From 9FT-COMBO-48-23 sp963754385 (lineage in GTDB: Bacteria > Chloroflexota > Dehalococcoidia > GIF9 > UBA5629), in NCBI GenBank assembly GCA_963754385.1, contig CAVWGE010000002.1, forward strand, positions 1-64,000: 64,000 nt of DNA, read 5' to 3'. This document shows, piece by piece, positions 1-7,106 of this stretch (its first letter is position 1; every line of letters begins with the position of its first letter). The notes under the pieces are model-generated. The model ran no database searches and had not been told where the DNA came from. It worked only from the letters and a program-made list of their open reading frames with translations. The translations under genes were made by a program, and so were the position numbers.

Positions 1-206
1 TTTCTCCCCCTGAGGTTTTGCAGATAACCTGATAGAAGCCGTGCGCTCAGCTTGGGCTCCGAAGGACCAAGTCCCACTGCTGAACTCTCAGACCTGGCAT
101 AGTCAGCTAACTGATTCAAATCATTACTGTAAGCTGCCAAAGTGTTTTTGGAATATTTCTTTTCACTGGCTGAATAATCAAGGAATAACTTTATGTCTTC
201 TTCCAT
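1..206 (-). CDS. Tyrosine recombinase, XerC/XerD type (N-terminal part, runs off the window)
   Basis: Reading the minus strand from an ATG at 206 gives 68 open codons up to the window edge. The peptide begins MEEDIKLFLDYSASEKKYSK and continues with NTLAAYSNDLNQL, the pattern of the SAM-like core-binding domain of Xer and phage-type tyrosine recombinases. The catalytic domain with the R-H-R-Y residues would lie to the left and cannot be seen. It could be a housekeeping XerC/XerD (dimer resolution) or the integrase of an element; the visible part does not decide. It is divergent from uvrC, about 120 bases away. The ribosome-binding site is weak. Confidence 0.75.
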   Translation of the reverse strand, partial: MEEDIKLFLDYSASEKKYSKNTLAAYSNDLNQLADYARSESSAVGLGPSEPKLSARLLSGYLQNLRGR

Positions 207-326
207 TTTACAAAACGCCCTACTTATTCTAACACAACACAGCCAGCCAAAGCTACGTATGTGGAAGAAAAATTCGAAACTTTTTGTTTAATCTCAGCAT
301 CCAATGCTACAATAAATTGCAGCACG

Positions 327-2138
327 ATGCCTACGCCTGTTGAGGAACAGCTAAAAGCATTGCCGGCAAAGCCCGGCGTCTATCTTTTCAAAGATAGCCA
401 GGGCAAAATTATCTATGTCGGCAAAGCAGCTAGCCTTCGTAACCGGCTGAGAGCCTACTTTAGTCCCAGTACTAATCTATCACCCAAGCTCGAAAGGCTG
501 GTAGCCGGGATAAGCGACTTTGAGACTATTGTGACCGACTCCGAGCAGGAAGCCCTCATCCTGGAATGCAACCTGATTAAGAAATACCGCCCCAGCTACA
601 ATGTGCGCTTGAAGGATGATAAAACTTTTCCCTACCTTAAAATAGACCTCGATAGTGACTGGCCGAGCGTCCGTATTACTCGCCGTTTTCATAAAAACGG
701 AGATAGGTATTTCGGTCCTTTTGCCAGCGCCAGCTCGCTACGCCAAACGTTGAGGTTAATAAATAAAATCTTCCCCTTCCGCTCCTGCACCAAGGCCATC
801 ACAGGAAAAGACCCCAAGCCCTGCCTCGAATATCACATCAATCAATGCCTGGGACCTTGCATTGGTGCTGTAAACAAAGAAGAGTATCACGAGGTAATAA
901 AGCAGGTCATCCTGTTTCTCGAAGGTAAGCAGGAGTTAGTTCTTCGGGACCTCAGGCGCAAAATGAAAAAAGCCTCGCAGCAGCTCCAATTTGAAAAAGC
1001 AGTCTTATTCCGCGACCAAATCCAGGCCATAGAAGAGGTTATTGAAGGACAGAGAATTGCCATTACCGTTAGAGGCGACCAGGATGCCATCGCCCTGGCA
1101 CAAACCAAAGACCTAGCCTATGTAGAGATTTTCTTCATCCGTAATAACAAGCTCATCAGTCGTGACTATATTTTACTTGATGGCATCCGCGACGAATCGC
1201 CGAGACAGATATTGACCAGCTTCATCAAGCAATACTATGCCTCAGCCTCCTCAATACCACCGCTAATCCTGCTTCAATATCCCATTGAGGAGCCAGAGGT
1301 TATCACCAAATGGCTGGCAAATCAGAGAGGCGCACCGGTCAAATTGCATGTACCACGCCAGGGAGCCAAGAAACAGCTAATGGATGTAGTCGCAGAAAAC
1401 GCCCGGCAGGGTCTGGCATTATACCAGGCAAAGCAATCGACAATCGTTAAATCTGCTCTCGTCCTGGAAGAGTTGAAAGATAGGCTTGGTTTGCCCCGAA
1501 TACCGTTTAGAATAGAAGGCTACGACATCTCCAATATCCGGGGCAATCTCGCGGTCGGCGGCATGGCTGTTTTCGACAAAGGCCAGCCTAAGCCGGCAAA
1601 TTACCGACGATTCAGAATCAAGTCGGTAGCCGGCATAGATGACTATGCCATGATACAGGAGGTGCTAAGACGGCGTTTCCGAAGGTCATTGGCTGCTGAT
1701 GACAAATGGGTAACAACACCTGACCTGATTCTCATCGATGGCGGCAAAGGCCATCTCAACGCTGCGCTGGAAGTGATGAAGGAATTGGGACTAAACTCTA
1801 TTCCTGTCGCCAGCCTGGCTAAAGAAAAGGAAGAGGTATTCATAGCCGGCAAGTCTGAATCGCTCGATATTCCGCAAACCTCAGTAGCGCTATACTTGCT
1901 CCAGAGAATTAGAGATGAAGCCCATCGCTTCGCTTTAGGCTATCATCAAAGATTGAGGCAAAAAGAAGGAATAGCCTCAGCTCTGGACAGCATCCCGGGC
2001 ATCGGCCCCAAGCGCAAAAAGGCCTTGCTTAAGAAATTCGGCTCGGTGCGGGGTATCAAAGAGGCCTCAATAGACGAGCTGTCCGGAGTGGCAGGAATAA
2101 CCACCAAACTGGCTGAGAAATTAAAAGAATATCTGTAA
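327..2138 (+). CDS. uvrC: Excinuclease ABC subunit C
   Basis: UvrC makes both incisions around a DNA lesion bound by UvrAB in nucleotide excision repair. From the ATG at 327 it is 603 residues, close to the roughly 610 usual for the family. The order is complete: a GIY-YIG nuclease domain at the N-terminus (PGVYLFKD ... IIYVGKA), a UVR motif around residues 200-235 that contacts UvrB, an RNase H-like endonuclease domain (IEGYDISNI and LILIDGGKGH) and C-terminal helix-hairpin-helix DNA binding (SIPGIGPKRKKALLKKFG). A GTG at 261 would add 22 residues that do not look like the family, so 327 is preferred. Neither start has a clear Shine-Dalgarno sequence. Confidence 0.96.
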   Translation: MPTPVEEQLKALPAKPGVYLFKDSQGKIIYVGKAASLRNRLRAYFSPSTNLSPKLERLVAGISDFETIVTDSEQEALILECNLIKKYRPSYNVRLKDDKTFPYLKIDLDSDWPSVRITRRFHKNGDRYFGPFASASSLRQTLRLINKIFPFRSCTKAITGKDPKPCLEYHINQCLGPCIGAVNKEEYHEVIKQVILFLEGKQELVLRDLRRKMKKASQQLQFEKAVLFRDQIQAIEEVIEGQRIAITVRGDQDAIALAQTKDLAYVEIFFIRNNKLISRDYILLDGIRDESPRQILTSFIKQYYASASSIPPLILLQYPIEEPEVITKWLANQRGAPVKLHVPRQGAKKQLMDVVAENARQGLALYQAKQSTIVKSALVLEELKDRLGLPRIPFRIEGYDISNIRGNLAVGGMAVFDKGQPKPANYRRFRIKSVAGIDDYAMIQEVLRRRFRRSLAADDKWVTTPDLILIDGGKGHLNAALEVMKELGLNSIPVASLAKEKEEVFIAGKSESLDIPQTSVALYLLQRIRDEAHRFALGYHQRLRQKEGIASALDSIPGIGPKRKKALLKKFGSVRGIKEASIDELSGVAGITTKLAEKLKEYL

Positions 2139-2201
2139 CTACTGGCAATCAAGGCAAAGTATTGACTGCCGTTGTATAATCGTGGTAAGAGGAGGTGAAC
2201 C

Positions 2202-2390
2202 ATGTTAACGGCATCGAAATGGCTTCTGATAATCGGCAGCGCACTGTTGATTATAGACGTCATACTGATAGTCTCCAAAATACCCAATCCAATCCCAGGT
2301 TTCCCACTGCCTTGCCCTATAACTTGGCTCGTGCTTGGTGTCGGGCTTCTTCTCTTCGCCATCGGCAGCAAAGCCTTCAAAACCAAGTAA
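2202..2390 (+). CDS. Small two-helix membrane protein
   Basis: A 62-residue protein with a strong ribosome-binding site (AAGAGGAGGTGAACC before the ATG). It has two hydrophobic segments, roughly residues 7-26 and 40-56, joined by a short proline-rich loop (KIPNPIPGFPLPCP), and ends in a basic tail. A TATAAT box lies about 20 bases upstream. It resembles small uncharacterised membrane proteins and no function can be given. It stands 64 bases after uvrC and is followed by two palindromes that separate it from the convergent DUF72 gene. Confidence 0.65.
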   Translation: MLTASKWLLIIGSALLIIDVILIVSKIPNPIPGFPLPCPITWLVLGVGLLLFAIGSKAFKTK

Positions 2391-2398
2391 AAATTCAA

Positions 2399-2464
2399 GA
2401 ACAGACCTTCAGGCCTGTCCGCTCTTCACATCATATCTAATCTGACAGGTCTAAAGACCTGTAC
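2399..2464. repeat. Two short palindromes of the ACAGGTCT/AGACCTGT type
   Basis: Two imperfect palindromes, one around ACAGACCTTCAGGCCTGT and one ACAGGTCTAAAGACCTGT, lie between two convergent genes. A relative (ACAGGTCTAAGAACCTGT) occurs after pilT at 43.5 kb. They may act as bidirectional terminators or be REP-like repeats; there is no clear T-run. Confidence 0.45.
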
Positions 2465-3193
2465 CTACTTCTCGGCAAGCAATCGGCCTAATGTCTTGGC
2501 GTTGTTTACTGCGTAGGCTCCGGCATCATTATTGAAATAAATATAAACTGCTCCCAGATTTTTGCTCAGCTCTTCGATCTTCTTCGCCCAATCAGAAAGT
2601 TCCTTATCGCTATAGCAGCTCCAGTATAAGCCGGTGCTGCCATGAAAACGGACATAGGCGAAATCAGCCGTAGCCACCACCGGGCAGGTGAAATCGGGCA
2701 TATCAAAGACACACAAGCCAGCATTGTATCTCTTCAAAATATTGAAAACCCCATCATCGAACCAGGATTTATGTCGAAACTCGAAGACATGGCGATACTG
2801 ACGGGGTAATATTATCAGAAAGGCTTCCAATGTTTCATCATTGCGCTTCATACCGGGCGGCAACTGGTACAGCAACGGACCGAGCTTATCCTGCAGAAAA
2901 ACAGCTCGTGTCAGGAAATTCTGCAGCGGCTCTTCTACATTCTTCAGCCTCTTTATATGGGTGATGAAACGGCTGACTTTAATAGCAAAGACAAAATCCT
3001 TGGGCGAAGATTCCCGCCAGTTAACAAAAGCTCTCTCCGAAGGCAAACGGTAAAAGCTGTTATTGAGTTCTACGGTGGTGAAATGCTGAGCATAAAATTC
3101 CAGCCACTTCGGCTTAGCTAGCCTTTCAGGATAAAAAAGCCCTCGCCAGTGCTCATAGTGCCAGCCGCTTGTCCCGATATAATATTCAGCCAT
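2465..3193 (-). CDS. DUF72 (YecE-like) family protein
   Basis: A 242-residue protein starting MAEYYIGTSGWHYEHW, the signature start of the DUF72/YecE family (TIM-barrel-like fold, biochemical role unsettled). Family features visible are the NSFYRLPSERAFVNWR segment, the FVFAIKVSRFITH motif, the EFRHKSWF motif and a C-terminal YIYFNNDAGAYAVNNA. The length is normal. A GTG one codon upstream (3196) is an equally possible start. The gene is convergent with the small membrane gene at 2202. Confidence 0.9.
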   Translation of the reverse strand: MAEYYIGTSGWHYEHWRGLFYPERLAKPKWLEFYAQHFTTVELNNSFYRLPSERAFVNWRESSPKDFVFAIKVSRFITHIKRLKNVEEPLQNFLTRAVFLQDKLGPLLYQLPPGMKRNDETLEAFLIILPRQYRHVFEFRHKSWFDDGVFNILKRYNAGLCVFDMPDFTCPVVATADFAYVRFHGSTGLYWSCYSDKELSDWAKKIEELSKNLGAVYIYFNNDAGAYAVNNAKTLGRLLAEK

Positions 3194-3245
3194 CACCCAT
3201 CCGGATTGGACTCCGTCTCCACATTCCAGGTATAATCAATCTCTG

Positions 3246-3512
3246 ATGAAAGAGCCGAATAGCCAATCAAGACTTCCTGTACCGGTAACTCCGCCGACGC
3301 TCCTTAATCAGGGCTTCGTCTGGATAAGCAATCGCCGTAGCTTTATCAAAACGAGAAAATTCTCAGGGACCTCTTCCATCCTGATGCTGCCTATCTTTAT
3401 GCTTGAGTTCATTTTCCTGGCCCTGCTAATAGGCGTACTCTTACTCATCTTCGCACTATATATAATGTTAAACCTTCTGATTTCCCTGCCCAAGCTGAAA
3501 AAGGGCAATTAG
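3246..3512 (+). CDS. Possible small hydrophobic protein
   Basis: An 88-codon reading frame in the gap between DUF72 and the metallo-hydrolase. The last 40 residues, from an internal ATG at 3384, form a plausible membrane helix (MLEFIFLALLIGVLLLIFAL) followed by a lysine-rich end. A TATAAT box lies 10 bases before the first ATG, which would suit a leaderless transcript, but no ribosome-binding site is visible before either ATG. The first 45 residues look non-coding. It may be spurious. Confidence 0.3.
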   Translation: MKEPNSQSRLPVPVTPPTLLNQGFVWISNRRSFIKTRKFSGTSSILMLPIFMLEFIFLALLIGVLLLIFALYIMLNLLISLPKLKKGN

Positions 3513-3533
3513 GCAGCTCAAGCCGTCGCGCTT

Positions 3534-4313
3534 CTATAGCTCTTCCAACCTCGCTAAATCAAACCTCATGCCATCACGAGCCGCAATGACTTCAATGCCT
3601 GTATCTTCGCTAATCTTCCGGGCCAATTCCCAGGGCTTAGCCCGCCATATTGACATACCAAAGTGGGTGAGTATGGCGGCCTTCGGTTTCGCCTCTACAA
3701 TTATCTGCCTGGCCTCAGGAATAGACAAATGGTCAACTCCGTCCCGAGGTTCCAACAAAACCACATTTATAATCAATAGCTCAGCCCGATAATAGCTGGG
3801 CAATTTATCAAAATACTTGGTGTCAGTAATCCAGGAAAGGGCATGCCGCGATGTTTTGAAAACAAAGCCATAGGTCTCAACAGTATGCCTGTGCTTCACC
3901 GGGGTTTCAAAAGAGATGCCTTCTATAGAATAGGAACCACCTTCAGACAAAATATCTATCTTTTGTGGAAAGCTCCTCAAGTACGGGAGAATTACAGCGC
4001 CCTCATTCAAGGCATCGGATGGGGCAAATACCACGCCACGCTGCTTCCGGCCGCCTTCGGTCATAGCCTCAATCATAATATTGATGTCGCCGGAGTGGTC
4101 GAGATGTTTATGAGACAGGATGATAGCCTTCAGCTTTGAAGCATCGAGCCTTCTTTTGGCGCTGTGAACCAGGCAGCCGGGGCCGGGGTCAAGGAGTATC
4201 TCAGTGCCGCTGAAATTGAGCCAGGCGCCTCCTGAAGCCAGAAACTGCTTGGTGACTACAAACCGGGCTCCTGCAGTACCTAGAAATGTTATCGAATCCG
4301 ACAAATCATCCAC
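3534..4313 (-). CDS. Metallo-beta-lactamase-fold hydrolase
   Basis: A 259-residue soluble protein of the metallo-beta-lactamase/RNase Z superfamily. It opens with SITFLGTAGARF, typical of RNase Z-like and phosphodiesterase branches, and carries the metal motif SHKHLDHSGD (HxHxDH), a later H at VKHRHT, a D at WITDTKY and a histidine at AILTHFG. These residues would bind two metal ions for hydrolysis of a phosphodiester or similar bond. The substrate cannot be told. It is not a full RNase Z, lacking the exosite arm. Translation starts at GTG. No operon partner is seen. Confidence 0.8.
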   Translation of the reverse strand: MDDLSDSITFLGTAGARFVVTKQFLASGGAWLNFSGTEILLDPGPGCLVHSAKRRLDASKLKAIILSHKHLDHSGDINIMIEAMTEGGRKQRGVVFAPSDALNEGAVILPYLRSFPQKIDILSEGGSYSIEGISFETPVKHRHTVETYGFVFKTSRHALSWITDTKYFDKLPSYYRAELLIINVVLLEPRDGVDHLSIPEARQIIVEAKPKAAILTHFGMSIWRAKPWELARKISEDTGIEVIAARDGMRFDLARLEEL

Positions 4314-4393
4314 AGCCCTAATTATATCAGGAAAGCCAGAGAGCCTCCGCCGTCATTCCAAACCTTTGCCCACTGCCATTGCGATTTTCTCTC

Positions 4394-4435
4394 ATACTGT
4401 CATTGCAAGCCGAAGGCATAGCAATCTCATGGCCA
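4394..4435. repeat. Dispersed repeat of the GTCATTGC...GCAATCTC type
   Basis: The stretch GTCATTGCAAGCCGAAGG followed by CATAGCAATCTCATGG resembles short dispersed repeats (GTCATTGCGAGCGAAGCGAAGCAATCTC type) common in many genomes. Related copies with a TTCTGA core lie at 30.75 and 31.88 kb. It sits in the divergent gap before the PncC-NUDIX gene. Confidence 0.4.
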
Positions 4436-4506
4436 TCCCCCCTAGCTTACCTACCCAGATTTCTGTTAAAATTGGCCCAGCCTTTTAAATTACCAAAGGG
4501 AGATGA

Positions 4507-5424
4507 ATGACAGCATTACAAGACGAAATCGCCCAACTGCTCAGAGAGTACCAGGCCAAAACCAGGAAACTGTTGACTATTGGCACGGTCGAATCGGCTA
4601 CCGGCGGCAGGATAAGCGATAAGATAACCAACGTCCCGGGCAGTTCCGACTACTACAAGGGCTCTATTGTTTCCTATAGTAATGAAGCCAAAACGGAGAT
4701 TGTTGGGGTGAAAAAGCAGACCCTTAAGAAACATGGAGCCGTCAGTTCGGAGACAGCCATAGAGATGGCTAAAGGTGGCAGGAAATTGCTCAACGTAGAT
4801 ATCTGCATTTCCAATACCGGCATTGCTGGTCCCACTGGTGCCACGCCGGGAAAACCCGTAGGTCTATTCTATCTCGGTTTATCAGCCAAAGATACCGCCA
4901 TGGCTAAAGAACATAACTTTCAAGGCAATCGCGAGCAAAATAAGCAAAAGGCGGCTGAAACGGCTCTAAGCCTACTAAAAGAATACCTGCAAAACCGCCT
5001 CAGCGAAGTAGCCGATAGCACTCTGGAGGAAAAGCACGTAGTCACCTGCTTCCTTGAACACGGCCGTAAAATCCTGATTTTGAGACGGAGTAGCCGGGTT
5101 GGCACCTACCGCAGAAGCTGGGCCGGCGTCAGCGGCTACATTGAGACAAACGACATCGACCAGGCATTCACCGAGATAAGTGAGGAAACAGAACTATATA
5201 AAAAAGACCTGAAACTAATAAAGCAAGGCAAACCATTAGAAGTTATCGACAAAAACTTGAACCGAAAGTGGATAGTGCATCCATTCCTCTTTCACGTAAG
5301 AGCTCCTGAAAAAATCAAGACTGACTGGGAACATACCGAGATTAAGTGGATTAAACCGGGAGAACTCAAAAAATACGAGACTGTTCCCGGACTGGCGAAG
5401 GCTCTGGCACGGGTGATTAAATGA
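4507..5424 (+). CDS. PncC/CinA C-terminal domain fused to a NUDIX domain
   Basis: A 305-residue fusion. Residues 1 to about 163 match the CinA C-terminal/PncC family, which hydrolyses nicotinamide mononucleotide to nicotinate mononucleotide in pyridine nucleotide salvage: TVESATGGRISDKITNVPG, YSNEAKTEIVGV, GAVSSETA and GIAGPTGATPGKPVG are all present. Residues about 172-305 form a NUDIX-like domain (KILILRRSSRVGTYRRSWAG ... SGYIE) with TEISEETEL in place of the canonical REUXEEXGU: the helix glutamates remain, but arginine is threonine, the final glycine is glutamate, and the spacing is two shorter. The second half may hydrolyse a nucleoside diphosphate-X compound, or only bind one. The ribosome-binding site is AGGGAGATGA. 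It reads codirectionally into the YifB gene 43 bases on. Confidence 0.88.
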   Translation: MTALQDEIAQLLREYQAKTRKLLTIGTVESATGGRISDKITNVPGSSDYYKGSIVSYSNEAKTEIVGVKKQTLKKHGAVSSETAIEMAKGGRKLLNVDICISNTGIAGPTGATPGKPVGLFYLGLSAKDTAMAKEHNFQGNREQNKQKAAETALSLLKEYLQNRLSEVADSTLEEKHVVTCFLEHGRKILILRRSSRVGTYRRSWAGVSGYIETNDIDQAFTEISEETELYKKDLKLIKQGKPLEVIDKNLNRKWIVHPFLFHVRAPEKIKTDWEHTEIKWIKPGELKKYETVPGLAKALARVIK

Positions 5425-5467
5425 GATACGCGTACAATTCGCACCTTAACTCCCTCAGGAAGTGAAT

Positions 5468-6988
5468 ATGCTGGCTAAAGTTATGAGCTGTGCCGTAGTC
5501 GGGCTGGAAGGAGCCATCGTTGAGGTCGAAGCTGACATTTCTCCCGGGCTTCCCTCCTTCACCATCGTCGGCCTGCCCGATACTGCAGTGCAAGAGGCTA
5601 GAGAACGTGTCCGGGCTGCCATCCGCAACTCCGGATGCATCTTCCCAACCAGGCGAATTACGGTAAACCTTGCTCCGGCTGACCTTAAAAAAGCCGGCCC
5701 CGCTTATGACCTGCCGATTGCCATCGGCATATTGATTAGCTCAGAGCAAGTATATGCCGACGTCTCAAACACGCTTTTCCTCGGCGAGCTTTCATTAGAC
5801 GGCAGCCTACGCCATACCCACGGCATCCTACCTATGATAGCTCTAGCCCGGGAAAAAGGCTTGTCGGATGTCTTTGTTCCTGCTGATGACGCCAAAGAGG
5901 CCTCCCTGCTGGATGGTATCAAAGTCATACCATCTGTATCATTAGCTCAACTGGTCAGCCATCTTCGAGGTGAGATATCAATCCCTCAGTATCGGGCGGA
6001 TAAAGACTGGAGAGATGTCACCACCGACTTTTCCCATGTTGACCTGGCCCACATAAAGGGACAGGAACACGCCAAACGCGCTATAGAAGTAGCCGCTACC
6101 GGCGGACACAATATCCTCATGTCCGGCCCGCCGGGCAGCGGCAAGACCATGCTTGCCCGTTCACTGCCATCCATAATGCCAGCGATGACTCTAGTCGAGG
6201 CTTTAGAGGTAACCAAAATCTACAGTGTCAGCGGGCTTCTTTCCCAGGACACGCCCCTCATAAACCAGCGTCCCTACCGCTCGCCACATTACACCATCTC
6301 CCACGCCGGGCTGGTTGGCGGTGGACACTGGCCTCGACCCGGTGAAATAAGCTTAAGCCACCGCGGCGTGCTCTTTCTTGATGAGTTTCCCGAATTCAGC
6401 CACATGTCTCTGGAATCGTTGCGCCAGCCTGTCGAGGACAAGGTTATCACCATCAGCCGTGCTCAAGGCAGCGTCACCTTCCCTGCCAACTTCATGCTGG
6501 TAGCCGCCATGAATCCATGTCCTTGCGGCTATTACGGTGACCCGGTCAAAGAATGCAAGTGCTCCTCAAGTGAGATATCCCGCTATCAGAAGCGAATCAG
6601 CGGACCGCTTCTCGATCGCATCGACATCTTCATCGAAGTCCCACGGGTCGAATATGAAAAGCTGACCGATGACACCCTGGGCGAAAGCTCGGAGAGAGTT
6701 CGAGCTAGAGTTGAAGCCGCCAGACAAATTCAGCAAATGCGCTTTGAAGGGACAAAATTTACCTGCAATACCGAGATGACGCCCATAGAGGTCAAGGAGT
6801 TCTGCCGTGTTGACCCGCCAGCCCAGAGCCTGCTGCGGACGGCTATGAAACAGCTCCACCTTACCGCCCGCGCCTTCCACCGCGTCCTCAAGCTAGCCCG
6901 AACCATCGCCGACCTCGACGGCGCCGACATCATCAAAGCCAACCACCTCGCCGAAGCCCTCCAATACCGCCAGAGAAGCGCAAGCTAG
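5468..6988 (+). CDS. YifB/ComM family Mg-chelatase-like AAA ATPase
   Basis: A 506-residue protein of the YifB/ComM family. ComM is known as a helicase promoting branch migration during natural transformation in some bacteria; in others the role is unclear. Domains in order are an N-terminal Lon-like ChlI domain (MLAKVMSCAVVGLEG ... PGLPSFTIVGLPD), a Walker A GPPGSGKTMLAR, Walker B GVLFLDEFPEF, the CPCGYYGDP segment with a C-x-C pair, an arginine finger region near GPLLDRIDIF, and a C-terminal lid. The ATG at 5468 has AGGAAG five bases upstream; a GTG at 5462 is possible. A comF homologue is also in this window (59.3 kb), far away. Confidence 0.93.
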   Translation: MLAKVMSCAVVGLEGAIVEVEADISPGLPSFTIVGLPDTAVQEARERVRAAIRNSGCIFPTRRITVNLAPADLKKAGPAYDLPIAIGILISSEQVYADVSNTLFLGELSLDGSLRHTHGILPMIALAREKGLSDVFVPADDAKEASLLDGIKVIPSVSLAQLVSHLRGEISIPQYRADKDWRDVTTDFSHVDLAHIKGQEHAKRAIEVAATGGHNILMSGPPGSGKTMLARSLPSIMPAMTLVEALEVTKIYSVSGLLSQDTPLINQRPYRSPHYTISHAGLVGGGHWPRPGEISLSHRGVLFLDEFPEFSHMSLESLRQPVEDKVITISRAQGSVTFPANFMLVAAMNPCPCGYYGDPVKECKCSSSEISRYQKRISGPLLDRIDIFIEVPRVEYEKLTDDTLGESSERVRARVEAARQIQQMRFEGTKFTCNTEMTPIEVKEFCRVDPPAQSLLRTAMKQLHLTARAFHRVLKLARTIADLDGADIIKANHLAEALQYRQRSAS

Positions 6989-7106
6989 CAATCTGTACAC
7001 GCACTGCATATGTAACATAGCTAAATCATGGAGAGCTTTGATGCAAAGGAACTGTCCACTTAACTCCAGTGGACTGGACAACAACCGCCTCGACGGAAAA
7101 CTACGC

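Noticed and set aside
41..232. Plus-strand ORF of 63 codons at the left edge
   Set aside because: It is the complement of the recombinase N-terminus, which has clear family character on the minus strand.
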